Part shown: in pieces, positions 1 to 9,913 of the stretch | How positions within the stretch are numbered: the stretch's first letter is position 1 | How the letters are laid out: each line of letters begins with the position of its first letter | DNA from: DHVE2 group archaeon | Lineage (GTDB): Archaea > Thermoplasmatota > Thermoplasmata > Thermoplasmatales > Aciduliprofundaceae | Direction: 5' to 3' | DNA length: 64,000 bases | Assembly: GCA_026993785.1 (NCBI GenBank) | Contig: JALWRZ010000007.1 | Location: forward strand, 123,605 to 187,604 | Notes under the pieces: model-generated | Told to the model about the DNA's origin: nothing | The model's database searches: none | Seen by the model: only the letters and a program-made list of their open reading frames with translations | Translations under genes and position numbers: made by a program

Positions 1-661
1 TGGGGTCTCCTGTGAACACACCTTCGACATCGCTCATTAGAATTATGCTATCCGCATTGAGAAGATGGCCCAGTACTCCTGCAGTGTAGTCGCTTCCATT
101 TCTTCCCAAAGTAGTTCTGTAGCCCAGATAGTTGCCCAAGAATCCGGTAACCACAGGTATTTTTCCGCTTTCCCATATTTTCCTTATGATTTTCATTCTT
201 TCCGCGCTTCTTTTCAAGTCCACCGAGGCATCCCCGAACTTTCCGTCGGTGAATAATAGATGATAGGCATCCACAGGCACCCCGTTGCCCAGATGAGATG
301 CGAAAATCTTCGCCGCAACTCTTTCGCCCACTGATAGCACGTGATCTTGATATGCGGCTCTGCAGGGGAAGGTGTATGCGCGATTCATTGCCCTTGAGAG
401 GTCTCTGAGCTCTTCCTCAATGGAGAGACCATCAAGCCATCTCTCGTGGAGTTTTATGAAATCCTCCAGATAATGTATGCTCCTTTCCTCTGCCATGCTG
501 AGAAGAAGATTTGTAGCCCTGGCAAAGGCAGATACCACAACGAGCACGCGACAATCCTCCCCAAAAATCTGGGTAAATCTCACTGCATCTCTTAAAAAAT
601 ACCTGACCGAGGTGCCTCCAAATTTAATTACTACTACCCCAGACTGTTTGTGAACCACCAC
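1..661 (-). CDS. lysC: Aspartate kinase, N-terminal part (cut by window edge)
   Basis: Catalyses ATP-dependent phosphorylation of aspartate, the first step towards lysine, threonine and methionine. Reading the minus strand from a GTG at 661 gives the kinase signature VIKFGGTSV near residue 10. Further on come a SVGER motif and an SDVEGV(F/Y)TGDP motif, the amino-acid-kinase nucleotide and substrate sites. About 220 residues are visible of a family length of about 450; the C-terminal ACT domains lie outside the window. There are two adjacent GTG codons (661 and 658) and no ATG, so the start is uncertain. A TATA-like box at about 691-700 fits a very short leader. Confidence 0.9.
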   Translation of the reverse strand, partial: MVVHKQSGVVVIKFGGTSVRYFLRDAVRFTQIFGEDCRVLVVVSAFARATNLLLSMAEERSIHYLEDFIKLHERWLDGLSIEEELRDLSRAMNRAYTFPCRAAYQDHVLSVGERVAAKIFASHLGNGVPVDAYHLLFTDGKFGDASVDLKRSAERMKIIRKIWESGKIPVVTGFLGNYLGYRTTLGRNGSDYTAGVLGHLLNADSIILMSDVEGVFTGDP

Positions 662-826
662 TTGCTTTCATAGGTATCCCATAGGGGATGTCCCATATAA
701 AAATTTTTAGTCTTTTTATGGAAAACTTCCTTTGATTGCTTGCTGAGCCTGTATTTTTCAAAATTTTTCACCTTAGCTCCTTTTTGCAGGGAACATATTT
801 TTATTCCATGGGAGATTTCCTTTCGT

Positions 827-1837
827 ATGGAGCTAAGCGAGTTGCAGAGAAAAATAAGGGAAATAAGGAGAAATGCTAAGAGAGAGGAGAAAAAAGGTCT
901 AATAGGGGCCTGGAGGGAGAGGGATCGCCTTAATGGCGAGATAGTGGATGCCTTCGTTGTCATTCTGCGCACCCGGGGATGCCGCTGGGCATATCACTCT
1001 GGATGCTCCATGTGTGGCTACTTCAACGACACCAATCCAAAGATGAGCGAGGAGGAGCTACTTAATCAGGTTCGAGAAGCAAAGGAAAAATATAGGGGGG
1101 AGAGATTGGTGAAGATATTTACCTCTGGCTCCTTTCTCGACGATTGGGAGGTACCTCCAAAGGTTCAGGAGAGCATATATGAAGAATTTCAAGATGCTGA
1201 AAGGCTCATTGTGGAGAGCAGACCGGAATATGTGACGAAAAAAAAGGCGGAGATGCTGCAAAAATACGGAAATATAATGGTGGCCCTGGGGCTGGAGAGC
1301 GCCAACGATGAGACCCTGCTCTACAGGATAAACAAGGGATTTCGCGTGGAAGACTATAAGATGGCGGCGGAGCTTCTCAACGAACATGGGATAAAGGTGA
1401 AAACCTATGTGCTTCTCAAACCACCGTTTATGACCGAAAGGATGGCCATAGAGGAGGCAATAAGCTCCATAGAATTCGCTTCCCGATATTCAGAGGTTGT
1501 ATCTCTAAATCCCATGAATATCCAGAATTATACCTTGGTGGAGTACCTTTGGAGAAGGGGAGAGTATCGTGCTCCCTGGCTCTGGAGCGTTGTTGAGGTG
1601 CTTAGGAGAACCCATGAGCTTCCGGTAGAGGTGGTATCCTACCCCACCGCTGGAGGCACTAAAAGAGGTGCACATAACTGTGGAAAATGTGATGAAAAAG
1701 TGCTTAAGGCCATAGTCAATTTTTCCCTTACCCAGGATATAAAGCATCTGGAGAATCTTCACTGCCCTTGCATGGAAAGATGGAGAAAAATTATAGATGT
1801 GGAGGATTATCTCTGGGACTACACCGCCAATCTATGA
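827..1837 (+). CDS. raSEA: Archaeosine biosynthesis radical SAM enzyme (RaSEA family)
   Basis: Radical SAM protein of 336 aa of the family that works with ArcS to convert the lysine-preQ0 adduct on tRNA position 15 to archaeosine. The cluster cysteines are Cys52, Cys60 and Cys63 in an unusual C-x7-C-x2-C arrangement ([13 protein letters not shown]), which is characteristic of this family. C-terminal cysteines (HNCGKC, HCPC) are also present. The frame is open from an ATG at 740, but the ATG at 827 begins the conserved MELSELQ segment and follows a TATA-like box near 795-803. The 3' end overlaps the convergent gyrA by 6 bp. Family assignment is from recalled motifs. Confidence 0.82.
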   Translation: MELSELQRKIREIRRNAKREEKKGLIGAWRERDRLNGEIVDAFVVILRTRGCRWAYHSGCSMCGYFNDTNPKMSEEELLNQVREAKEKYRGERLVKIFTSGSFLDDWEVPPKVQESIYEEFQDAERLIVESRPEYVTKKKAEMLQKYGNIMVALGLESANDETLLYRINKGFRVEDYKMAAELLNEHGIKVKTYVLLKPPFMTERMAIEEAISSIEFASRYSEVVSLNPMNIQNYTLVEYLWRRGEYRAPWLWSVVEVLRRTHELPVEVVSYPTAGGTKRGAHNCGKCDEKVLKAIVNFSLTQDIKHLENLHCPCMERWRKIIDVEDYLWDYTANL

Positions 1838-4201
1838 AATTTTTGCGGCATTAACCACCTCATCATTCTTCTTAAGACGAATTAACCTTACACCCCTTGC
1901 ATTTCTCCCATGCACCGGTATGTCCTCGAGTCTCAGTCTTATGCTCATTCCCTTCTTGGTGAGAAGAAGAACCTCATCTCTATCCGTGGTAAGAATACTT
2001 TTGACCACATGACCTCCACGCACATTGATGCACCTGACTCCGTAGCCGCCCCTTCTTATTCTCCTGTATTCCTTTACACTGGTTCTCTTCCCATAACCAG
2101 TATTTAGTATGGAGAACACATACTCTCCCTCGGAGAGAATCGAAGAGGATATGACCTCATCACCATCCCTCAGCTTTATTCCCCGCACACCCCTGGCAGT
2201 TCTTCCCATAACGCGGACATCATCCTCGCTGAACCTTATAGCCTGGCCGTATTTGGTGAAGAGGAATATATCTTCATCTCCACCGGTGATCTTGACATCC
2301 ACCAGCTCGTCCTCAGGGTCGAGAAGCATCGCCCTCTTTCCTGTGCTGCGGGGTGTGGCAAATTCAGAAAGCGGGGTTCTCTTCACCACTCCGTTTTTGG
2401 TGACGAAGAAAAGGTATCCCTGGAATTGGGATACCGGTATAATCCTTATTACCTCGGAGCCTATCTTGGGCAGAAGATTGATCACCGCTCGACCTCTGCT
2501 TCTCCGGGTACCCTCAGGAATTTCGTAACTCTTAAGCCAGTAGACTCTGCCATTTCGTGTGAAAAAGAGGAGATAATCATGCAATTCTGTTATCACCACA
2601 TCCTGCGGAAGGTCTCCTTCTCCATAATTTATAATTACGCCCTTACCTCCCCTGCCCTGGGCTCTATACTCATTCATTTTAAGCCTACGAATGTAGCCCT
2701 TCTTTGTTAGGATAACCACAACCTTCTCGTTGGGGATCAGATCCTCAATCTCCCTCTTCTCCACTGTGCCTTTTATTATGGTTGTTCGTCTCTTATCCCC
2801 ATACTTCTTCTTTAGCTCCAAGAGCTCTTCCTTTATCACCTTGTATCTGAGGGATTCGTTCTGCAGAAGCTTCTCCAAATCCCTTATCTCTTTTTCGAGC
2901 TTTCGATTCTCCTCCCTGAGGGTCTCCATCTCCAGGGAGGTAAGCTTCTGAAGACGCATCTCCAATATGGCTTTAGCCTGAAGCTCGGAGAAGCCCATAT
3001 CCATAAGATTCTTTTGCGCATCCTTCACATCCCTGGATGCTTTTATCACCGCGATTACCCTGTCTATCATGCTTAAGGCCTTTACAAGGCCTTCAACTAT
3101 ATGCTTTCTCTCCTTTGCTTTTTTGAGCCTGAATCTGCTCTTTCGAATGAGAACATCCATACGATGCTTGAGAAACTCGTTCATCAGTTCCTTAAGATTC
3201 AGAACCCTGGGAACACGATCTACGAGAACAAGATTTATTATCCCATAGGTTACCTCCAGATCCGTGTGCTCCAGCAATTGATTGATAACGATTTCAGGGT
3301 TAACATCTTTCTTCACTTTGATGACTATCCTTATTCCTTCCCGGTCGCTCTCGTCCTTCAGATCCACTATACCTCTAATTTTATCTTCTCTTACAAGCGC
3401 AGCTATTTTCTTGAGCAGATTGCTCTTGTTTACCTCGTAGGGAATCTCGCGGACTATAATCCGATTCTTCCTTATCTCATATCGGGCTCTTATCTTTATC
3501 TTTCCTCGCCCTGTGGTGTATGCTTCCACAAGCCCCTGATAGCCTATCACTTCCCCACCCGTCGGAAAATCGGGACCATGCACAAATTTCATCAGGTCCC
3601 TTATCTCAGCATTCGGATGCTCAATGAGATAAACCAAAGCATCTATAACCTCACCAAGATTGTGGGGAGGCATATTGGTGGCCATTCCCACCGCTATACC
3701 GCTGCTCCCATTTATAAGAAGATTGGGAATCCTGGAAGGAAGAACCACAGGCTCTTTGAGGGTGCCGTCGAAATTGGGCATCAAATCTACGGTATCCATC
3801 TCTATGTCCTTCAGCATTTCCTCTGCAATTAGGGATAATCTTGCCTCTGTGTAGCGCATGGCAGCTGGAGAATCACCATCTATGCTTCCAAAGTTTCCCT
3901 GTCCATCAACAAGAGGATAGCGCATGGAGAAATCCTGTGCCATTCTCGCCAGGGTATTGTATATAGCCTGGTCCCCATGGGGATGATACTTACCCATCAC
4001 CTCTCCCACAATCCTCGCGCTCTTCTTGTAGGGTTTATTGTGAAAAACTCCAAGCTCATACATCCCGTAGAGGATGCGCCGATGCACAGGTTTGAGGCCG
4101 TCCCTAACATCGGGTAGAGCGCGGGATACTATAACGCTCATGGCATAATCCATGTAAGAATTTTTCATCTCTTCATCTATAGGAATCTCCCTAATCTTCA
4201 T
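1832..4201 (-). CDS. gyrA: DNA gyrase subunit A
   Basis: Bacterial-type topoisomerase IIA subunit that cuts and rejoins DNA; with GyrB it introduces negative supercoils. About 789 aa, close to a short bacterial GyrA. The catalytic tyrosine is Tyr117 in [11 protein letters not shown], the HPHGD motif lies just before it, and the GyrA box QGRGGKG (about residue 515) supports true gyrase rather than Topo IV. The C-terminal half shows beta-pinwheel repeats. Two adjacent ATGs occur (4204, 4201); 4201 is preferred because GAGGTG lies 6 nt upstream. The residues equivalent to E. coli Ser83 and Asp87 are Gln and Asn. No gyrB is in the window. Gyrase in archaea is known to have been acquired from bacteria. 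Confidence 0.96.
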   Translation of the reverse strand: MKIREIPIDEEMKNSYMDYAMSVIVSRALPDVRDGLKPVHRRILYGMYELGVFHNKPYKKSARIVGEVMGKYHPHGDQAIYNTLARMAQDFSMRYPLVDGQGNFGSIDGDSPAAMRYTEARLSLIAEEMLKDIEMDTVDLMPNFDGTLKEPVVLPSRIPNLLINGSSGIAVGMATNMPPHNLGEVIDALVYLIEHPNAEIRDLMKFVHGPDFPTGGEVIGYQGLVEAYTTGRGKIKIRARYEIRKNRIIVREIPYEVNKSNLLKKIAALVREDKIRGIVDLKDESDREGIRIVIKVKKDVNPEIVINQLLEHTDLEVTYGIINLVLVDRVPRVLNLKELMNEFLKHRMDVLIRKSRFRLKKAKERKHIVEGLVKALSMIDRVIAVIKASRDVKDAQKNLMDMGFSELQAKAILEMRLQKLTSLEMETLREENRKLEKEIRDLEKLLQNESLRYKVIKEELLELKKKYGDKRRTTIIKGTVEKREIEDLIPNEKVVVILTKKGYIRRLKMNEYRAQGRGGKGVIINYGEGDLPQDVVITELHDYLLFFTRNGRVYWLKSYEIPEGTRRSRGRAVINLLPKIGSEVIRIIPVSQFQGYLFFVTKNGVVKRTPLSEFATPRSTGKRAMLLDPEDELVDVKITGGDEDIFLFTKYGQAIRFSEDDVRVMGRTARGVRGIKLRDGDEVISSSILSEGEYVFSILNTGYGKRTSVKEYRRIRRGGYGVRCINVRGGHVVKSILTTDRDEVLLLTKKGMSIRLRLEDIPVHGRNARGVRLIRLKKNDEVVNAAKIS

Positions 4202-4292
4202 CATTGGCACCTCTTGTGAATGATTTGGAATTGTGGCCAATTATATAGCTCTTTCGCACTGCGGGGAAAAATTCAAAAAAGAAAAATAAAAA

Positions 4293-5612
4293 TTACTTAA
4301 CCAGCTCAATGAACCTGTAAGCCTCCTCGTCCTCATTGAAGCAGTAGTGGATGGTGTTAAACTCCTTCTTGAACTCCTTCACATCTTCCCTGACCTTGGC
4401 AGGGTCCTCCTTGTCCATGGCAACCCTCTTAATCAGCTCTGCCACATACTTCATCTCCCCTTCTTTCATTCCAAGTCTGGTCAGCTCCTGCACACCGAGC
4501 CTTATTCCACTCGGGTTGCGCGGTTTCTTGGGGTCATCGTAGGGCAGGAGATTGTAATTACAGATGATATTTGCCTTCTCAAGATCCTCAGCCACCCTCC
4601 TTCCGCCGCCCTGAGCAACGGTATCCACAAGTATGGTGTGGCTCTTGGTAAATCCATTCTTCTCTCCCAGAACCTTGAAACCGTATTCGTAAAGCTCCTG
4701 GGCCAGGGTTTGTGCATTCCTGACTATCTGCTCAGCGTATTTCTTCCCGAACTCGATATGCTCCGCAAGTGTAATTGCCAGTGCGGCCATATGATGCAGA
4801 TGATGATTGCTTATCACCCCGGGAAATACGCCCCGCTGTATCTTGTTCCAGAACTTTTCACGTTTCTCCTCATCTCCTGGTGGATTTGCCAAGATTATAC
4901 CACGCTGCGGACCTGGCAGAGTTTTGTGGGTACTTCCAGTCATCACATGGGCACCTTCCCGCAGGGGATCCTGGAACTGCCCACCCGCAATAAGACCCAA
5001 GACATGGGCACCATCGTACCATACCTTGGCCCCTGCTTCCTGCAAAGCGTCCTGAAGCTCTTTTATAGGTGCGGGGAAAAGGAACACACTGCGACCAAAG
5101 AGTGCAACCTTGGGCTTTACCATCTTTATCAGCTTGGCAGTGAGATCAATATCCAGATTCATCTCCTCCACATCGAAGGGATACTCTATCTTGGTTACAC
5201 CCCTCATACCCACAGAGCCAAACTTTGCACTGCTTATATGGGCACCACCTTGCAGGGGTGGCCCAGTGATGACATCTCCAGGTTTGGTGAGCGCGAAAAG
5301 CACAGCCTGATTTGCATTTGTCCCGCTTATTGGACGAACATCAGCGTAATCCACCCTGAAAAGCTTTTTAGCCAGCTCTGTAGTTATTTCTTCTATCTCA
5401 TCCACATATATGTTGCCCTGATAGTATCTTTTGCCCGGAAGACCCTCAGCATAGCGATTATGCAAATCAGATATTAGCAACTGCATGGCCATGGGACTTA
5501 TCAGATTCTCCGAGGCTATCATCGGAAGGGAATCCCTGAACCACTCTGTGTGTTTTTTCACCAGCTCGTTTATTTTGAGAGCGTAATCCAGCGAGCTCAT
5601 TATTCTCACCAT
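4293..5612 (-). CDS. glyA: Serine hydroxymethyltransferase
   Basis: PLP enzyme interconverting serine and glycine while charging a folate or pterin C1 carrier. 439 aa. The PLP-binding lysine is Lys230 in GSTHKTLPGPQ, and WYDGAHVLGL supplies the aspartate and histidine that contact the cofactor. The archaeal form differs from bacterial GlyA around the C-terminus. ATG 5612 is given; an in-frame ATG at 5600 has GGTGAG 4 nt upstream and is a real alternative. It is a monocistronic unit between gyrA and a convergent DUF835 gene. The C1 link to the FtcD gene at 17-19 kb is inference. Confidence 0.95.
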   Translation of the reverse strand: MVRIMSSLDYALKINELVKKHTEWFRDSLPMIASENLISPMAMQLLISDLHNRYAEGLPGKRYYQGNIYVDEIEEITTELAKKLFRVDYADVRPISGTNANQAVLFALTKPGDVITGPPLQGGAHISSAKFGSVGMRGVTKIEYPFDVEEMNLDIDLTAKLIKMVKPKVALFGRSVFLFPAPIKELQDALQEAGAKVWYDGAHVLGLIAGGQFQDPLREGAHVMTGSTHKTLPGPQRGIILANPPGDEEKREKFWNKIQRGVFPGVISNHHLHHMAALAITLAEHIEFGKKYAEQIVRNAQTLAQELYEYGFKVLGEKNGFTKSHTILVDTVAQGGGRRVAEDLEKANIICNYNLLPYDDPKKPRNPSGIRLGVQELTRLGMKEGEMKYVAELIKRVAMDKEDPAKVREDVKEFKKEFNTIHYCFNEDEEAYRFIELVK

Positions 5613-5713
5613 GTGGGGATTTCAAAGATGTATAATAAGTTATTCGATAAATTTTTGAAAAAAATCGTCACGGTCATCGTTATTTATTTATATCAAATAT
5701 CCCATTGATACCC

Positions 5714-6322
5714 ATGGACTGCGAGGAGAAGCTCAGCGTACTCCTTGCCGAGCTTAGAAAGGCGCTCAGGGAGGACGATGAGAAATTGCGCCAGACCGTG
5801 GAGAGAATAGTAAAAAGATATCATCCCAGGAAGAGAAGGAGGGGGGATTTCGAGCTCAAGGCGGGAAATACATACTACATCAACGATAAGTCAGGAAAGA
5901 TGGGCTACAAGGTCCTGCTTCAGATTCTAAATGCGGGTTTGCCTGCACTTTGTATCACCAGACTTAATCCCGATACGCTGGAGATGCGGGATTACGAGAA
6001 TCTAACCACCTACTGGCTAAGCAGCATAGGAAGAGGCAATGCACTTTCACCAGGGGACCTTACGAAAATATACTCCGTTATAGCTGAGTTCTTTAAGAAA
6101 AATGAGAGGGGTGTGGTTTTGATAGATGGTGCAGAGACCATAATCACCAACAGCGATTTTAGAAAAGCGCTCAATCTTTTTCAGAGAATTAGAGATTTAG
6201 TGAGCCAGAAGAAGGGCATATTTCTCCTCCCCATAGACCTTGAAACATTGGGTGATAAGGAAAGAGCCCTCTTTGAGAGAGAGATGATGAACGAAATACC
6301 TGTGAGACGGGCTACTTTATAA
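5714..6322 (+). CDS. DUF835 family protein
   Basis: Archaeal DUF835-type protein of about 202 aa with no established biochemical role. Residues 1-45 are charged and helical (possible coiled coil). The rest has the family pattern of a strand-rich core with [13 protein letters not shown] and [16 protein letters not shown] segments, resembling a degenerate RecA/KaiC-like fold without a P-loop. The start is set at ATG 5714, about 22 bp after a TATA box (TTTATATC, near 5687); an upstream TTG at 5705 is less likely. It converges with rpl10e and overlaps it by 11 bp. Confidence 0.75.
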   Translation: MDCEEKLSVLLAELRKALREDDEKLRQTVERIVKRYHPRKRRRGDFELKAGNTYYINDKSGKMGYKVLLQILNAGLPALCITRLNPDTLEMRDYENLTTYWLSSIGRGNALSPGDLTKIYSVIAEFFKKNERGVVLIDGAETIITNSDFRKALNLFQRIRDLVSQKKGIFLLPIDLETLGDKERALFEREMMNEIPVRRATL

Positions 6323-6833
6323 GCTCTGCACCTTTTGTGATATCTATCCTGCATGGGGTGGGTAGTTTATAAGATGCTTCTTTCAGCGCTCTTTTGGCTC
6401 GCTCAACATGCTGTGGATTAACCCGCGCCACCATTATTACCTGGTTCTCCTTCACCCTGGCTGCAGTTCCCACAGGCTTGCCGAACGCCTTGCTCATCCC
6501 GGAGGAAATTCTATCTGCGCCTGCGCCCGTTGCCATTTTATGCTCCCTCAACACATGATGAGGATATACCTTAATCCAGAGATAGTAATTAGCACCTCCA
6601 ATCTTACCCAGATATTTATTGGCTATTATACGCGCAGCTTCAAGGGCTGTGTGCCTTATCTGACAGGCTTCCTCTGCAATTAAACTCAGCTCCACCGGGA
6701 AATCGTTTTTAGCATCCACATTACCCATCTCAAAATGCACAATTTTAGGATTGGGCACTCCGCCCATATACTCACGGCGAGTATACGCAGGACCGTCAAT
6801 GTTGCGATACATCCTTCCGGGCTTCCTTACCAT
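6312..6833 (-). CDS. rpl10e: 50S ribosomal protein L10e (uL16)
   Basis: Large-subunit ribosomal protein equivalent to bacterial L16, located near the peptidyl-transferase centre and A-site tRNA. 173 aa, full length. It starts [19 protein letters not shown], typical of archaeal L10e, and keeps GADRISSGM and the [10 protein letters not shown] segment. A TATA box (GATATAAATAG, about 6869-6880) and an SD AAAGGTGAG directly before ATG 6833 fix the start. It is transcribed away from the small gene at 6974. Confidence 0.97.
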   Translation of the reverse strand: MVRKPGRMYRNIDGPAYTRREYMGGVPNPKIVHFEMGNVDAKNDFPVELSLIAEEACQIRHTALEAARIIANKYLGKIGGANYYLWIKVYPHHVLREHKMATGAGADRISSGMSKAFGKPVGTAARVKENQVIMVARVNPQHVERAKRALKEASYKLPTPCRIDITKGAELIK

Positions 6834-6973
6834 CTATCTCACCTTTAGTCGTGATTAAGGATTTCCTATTTATATCTTTGCATCTTGCCCTATCAGAAGT
6901 TATTATCTCCTGTGAGCATTTTTGGAAAAGATTTAAATAGCCATGGACCAACTATCCATCGATGGAGATTAAT

Positions 6974-7219
6974 ATGGTAAAGGAAAGAATAAAAAATTAC
7001 AAAGGTCGGATAATCCTCGATGTTTACGGTTTTGATGGAGATACCGGATTCATGGTTCTATCCTTCACAAAGAACGGTAATCTGGAAGGTGAGCTCACCA
7101 TAAAGGGCTCCCGGGATGAGCTTAAGGATTTGGCAAGATTTTTGCAGGAAAACATGGATAAGATATTCGAGCATCAGCGAAGACATGCTGAGAAGGCGCT
7201 TGAGGAGATACTCACATAA
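6974..7219 (+). CDS. Small uncharacterised protein (81 aa)
   Basis: I do not recognise this protein. It has a strand-rich N-terminal half (RIILDVYGFDGDTGFMVLSF) and a charged, amphipathic C-terminal helix ending ALEEILT, with no cysteines, signal peptide or membrane segment. ATG 6974 is preferred because GGAG lies 6 nt before it; ATG 6962 in the same frame is possible. A TATA box at about 6931-6942 drives it, divergently from rpl10e. pyrE follows after 29 bp with its own TATA-like sequence. The codon pattern and promoter support a real gene. Confidence 0.65.
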   Translation: MVKERIKNYKGRIILDVYGFDGDTGFMVLSFTKNGNLEGELTIKGSRDELKDLARFLQENMDKIFEHQRRHAEKALEEILT

Positions 7220-7248
7220 GTTTTTAATCTTCAAATCCATCTCCTTTT

Positions 7249-7755
7249 ATGCTGAAGGAAAAACTTATTGAATGCGGTGCGGTGAAATTTGGAGATTTTA
7301 TCCTCGCCTCAGGCAAGAGAAGCAATTATTATGTGGACATTAAAAAGGCTAGCACAAAGGTGGATATCCTCAAACTCATGGCGCAGCTTCTAGCTGAAAA
7401 AGTCCGGGGGGATATTCTTGCAGGTGTGGAGTTAGGCGCTGTGCCACTAACCGTTGCCACCGCGCTTAGCACGGGGAAGGATTATCTTATAATCAGGAAA
7501 GAATCCAAGGGCCATGGTACACGGAAACTTATAGAAGGCGATTATCCTCTGGGAGCAACGGTGGATATAATAGAGGATGTGGTTACTACCGGTGGCTCTG
7601 TGCTCAGGGCTGTGAAAATTCTCCGCAACGCGGGATTGAAGGTAAATCGTGTCATATGTGTTGTAGACCGCCAGGAAGGCGGAAAGGAGAACCTTGCCAG
7701 GGAGAACGTGGAGCTCATTTCCCTGCTCACCGCCTCGGATCTACTGAGTGAGTAA
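7249..7755 (+). CDS. pyrE: Orotate phosphoribosyltransferase
   Basis: Transfers phosphoribose from PRPP to orotate to make OMP in pyrimidine synthesis. 168 aa, short like other archaeal PyrE proteins, which lack the N-terminal extension of bacterial forms. The PRPP-binding loop is at residues 105-118 (VDIIEDVVTTGGSV), and the dimer loop RKESKGHGT carries the catalytic lysine and histidine. The ATG lies about 25 bp after a TATA-like GTTTTTAATC, so the mRNA is probably leaderless. No other pyr gene is adjacent. Confidence 0.95.
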   Translation: MLKEKLIECGAVKFGDFILASGKRSNYYVDIKKASTKVDILKLMAQLLAEKVRGDILAGVELGAVPLTVATALSTGKDYLIIRKESKGHGTRKLIEGDYPLGATVDIIEDVVTTGGSVLRAVKILRNAGLKVNRVICVVDRQEGGKENLARENVELISLLTASDLLSE

Positions 7756-7883
7756 ATTTAAGTTATTTTGGGGAAAAATGTTCTAAATTTTGTAATATTG
7801 GATCATTTAGTATATTTTAAAGAAATTAAAGAAAAAATTTTTATATTTGCAACCCCATACATTCACTTGGGAGGCGTGTGGAA

Positions 7884-9137
7884 ATGACTGGTAAATTGAA
7901 GAGATACCGGTTGGTCATTGCTATCGGTACAGCGTTTCTACTGGGTCTCCTGGTGGGGTACGGATTCATGGTGGCCATACCCAATGAATCCGCGAGGGCA
8001 GAATACATTGCTTGGTTCAAAGCTCTGGGCGATATTTTTGTAAGGTTGGTGAAGATGATCATACCGCTGATAATATTCTTCACCATATCATCAGCGGTAG
8101 CCTCCATAAGGAATGCAAAGACCCTAGGGAAAATACTCATATGGATTCTCATAATTTATATAATAACATCGATTATCGGTGCCACCTGGGGCCTCATTGG
8201 AGGCACAGTCTTCAAACCGGGAGAAGGGGTGAATCTCACACCACCCAGTGGCTACAAGGGACCGGTTAGGATGACTGGACCGGAGATACTTCTGAGCTTT
8301 TTCAAATCGGAGTTCAGCATGCTACTCACTGCCAAGGGAGCCATGACAATGATAATATTTGCCATCCTATTCGGTGCAGCCACCACCCTCCTGGGTGATA
8401 GGGGCCAGAGAGTTGCAAATGCACTTAGCCTAGTTTCAGATACCCTCATCAAGGTGGTGAGAATAATAATGTGGTATGCACCAATCGCAATCTTTGGCTA
8501 CGGTGTCTGGCTCCTTGCAACCTATGGACCAAGGATTCTTGGAGCCTACGGAAAATTCCTTGGGGTAGACTATCTGATGACCTTTATACACTTCTTCCTG
8601 GTGTACTCCATCATTGTGCTACTGGGAGGTCTCTCGCCACTCAAATTCTTCAAAGAACAGAGCGAGCCCTTCGTTATTGCCTATTCTACCAGGAGCAGTG
8701 CAGTGAATCTGCCGTTTAATATGGCCGCTGCCAAAAGAATGGGTGTGCCCGATGAAGTATTTGGAATCACCGTTCCTATAGGAGCTACTGTGAATATGGA
8801 TGGCACAGCGCTCTATCAAGTGCTGAGTGCGCTATTTATTGCACAGCTTTTCGGCATACATCTAGGTCCTGGTGCCTATGGTCTCATAGTATTCGCGGCA
8901 TTGGTTGGTTCAGTGGCAACTGCTGCAATCCCCAGTGGTGGAACCATCATGCTGGCCTTTGTGCTCTCGGTAGTTGGACTACCACTCGAGGGAATTGCAA
9001 TAATGATGGCAGTAGATCCGATAGCGGATGCTCTTAGAACGGCAGTCAACGCTTCCGGCGATAATGCCTGCAGCGTACTAATCACGAGACTTATCGGACT
9101 TAAACTGAGAAAAGGTGTGGAGGTCTCAGAATTATAA
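7884..9137 (+). CDS. Na+-coupled acidic amino-acid (glutamate/aspartate) symporter
   Basis: Secondary transporter of the DAACS/GltPh family, about 417 aa with eight membrane helices and two re-entrant hairpins. HP1 carries STRSSAVNLPF, matching the Arg-Ser-Ser of GltPh. TM7 has NMDGTALYQ, the sodium and substrate site. HP2 is a Gly/Ser-rich loop near VGSVATAAIPSGG, and TM8 has the pattern D-x3-D-x2-R-x3-N-x3-D. The arginine equivalent to GltPh Arg397 selects acidic side chains. ATG 7884 lies 9 nt after GGGAGG; a GTG at 7878 is possible. It stands alone and is convergent with the GPN gene. Confidence 0.9.
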   Translation: MTGKLKRYRLVIAIGTAFLLGLLVGYGFMVAIPNESARAEYIAWFKALGDIFVRLVKMIIPLIIFFTISSAVASIRNAKTLGKILIWILIIYIITSIIGATWGLIGGTVFKPGEGVNLTPPSGYKGPVRMTGPEILLSFFKSEFSMLLTAKGAMTMIIFAILFGAATTLLGDRGQRVANALSLVSDTLIKVVRIIMWYAPIAIFGYGVWLLATYGPRILGAYGKFLGVDYLMTFIHFFLVYSIIVLLGGLSPLKFFKEQSEPFVIAYSTRSSAVNLPFNMAAAKRMGVPDEVFGITVPIGATVNMDGTALYQVLSALFIAQLFGIHLGPGAYGLIVFAALVGSVATAAIPSGGTIMLAFVLSVVGLPLEGIAIMMAVDPIADALRTAVNASGDNACSVLITRLIGLKLRKGVEVSEL

Positions 9138-9145
9138 CTCTTTTT

Positions 9146-9913
9146 TTATCTTTTTTCCAAATCTTCTCCTCCCGCAAAGGTCATCTGGATTGCGTTGTAA
9201 ACATCTTCATAGCCATAAAGCATTCTGGCAGATGTGGGAATCAGGGTTCTGAATGCGTCTATATTCTCTAGCGCCTTGAAAAGCTCTATGCTGAGCTCTT
9301 TACTCATACTAGGATTCTCTTTAAGTAATGAAAGATAAAGGGCATCCCAGTCACTGCTCCACCTCGCTATGTTTTGCAGCTCCTCATCACTTATTATGTC
9401 AACCTTGGAGAGAATATTTATGTAGGGCTTGTAAAATCGGAAATACACGGAAGAGGAGAGCATAAGCAAGGATACATAGCCTGAGGGGCTCTTAGATAGC
9501 GCAGGATCAAATAGAAATGCAAGCATGACGTTGCTCTCGCCCAGAAAATCCACTATAAACTTGCTCGCAGCCCTGAAGGCAAATAGCTCAATCTGTCCAG
9601 CGGTATCGTAAATCACATAATCTGCTTCGTAGCTATCCACCTCACTTTTTATTTCTTCCACAAAGTTGGCGATTAAATCCGCCGCAACTATTTGAGCTCC
9701 ATTGGGTCCGAGCCCGTATTCCTTCATAACGGATTCAAGATCAATTATATCGCGAACATCCACATCTGGCACATAGGGTAAAGCATCTGCCCCGGGATCG
9801 AGATTTACCGTGATGGCTTCGTATTCGTTCTTCACCATCCACTCCCTAAAGGCTGCGGTGAAAGTGCTTTTGCCGCTGCCCGCAGGACCTACCACGAAAA
9901 GATTTGCAATCAT
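9146..9913 (-). CDS. GPN-loop GTPase
   Basis: Homodimeric GTPase of the GPN family (archaeal PAB0955, eukaryotic Gpn1-3, which help assemble RNA polymerase II). 255 aa. The P-loop GPAGSGKST is at residues 9-17 and the diagnostic Gly-Pro-Asn at 69-71. YDTAGQIELF forms the switch region, with an NILSKVD base-recognition motif. The ATG overlaps the polC stop by 4 bp, so the two are translationally coupled. The archaeal role is not settled. Confidence 0.92.
   Translation of the reverse strand: MIANLFVVGPAGSGKSTFTAAFREWMVKNEYEAITVNLDPGADALPYVPDVDVRDIIDLESVMKEYGLGPNGAQIVAADLIANFVEEIKSEVDSYEADYVIYDTAGQIELFAFRAASKFIVDFLGESNVMLAFLFDPALSKSPSGYVSLLMLSSSVYFRFYKPYINILSKVDIISDEELQNIARWSSDWDALYLSLLKENPSMSKELSIELFKALENIDAFRTLIPTSARMLYGYEDVYNAIQMTFAGGEDLEKR

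Noticed and set aside
3101..3832. Long plus-strand ORF opposite gyrA
   Set aside because: It is antisense to a fully conserved GyrA reading frame; composition is a shadow of that gene.
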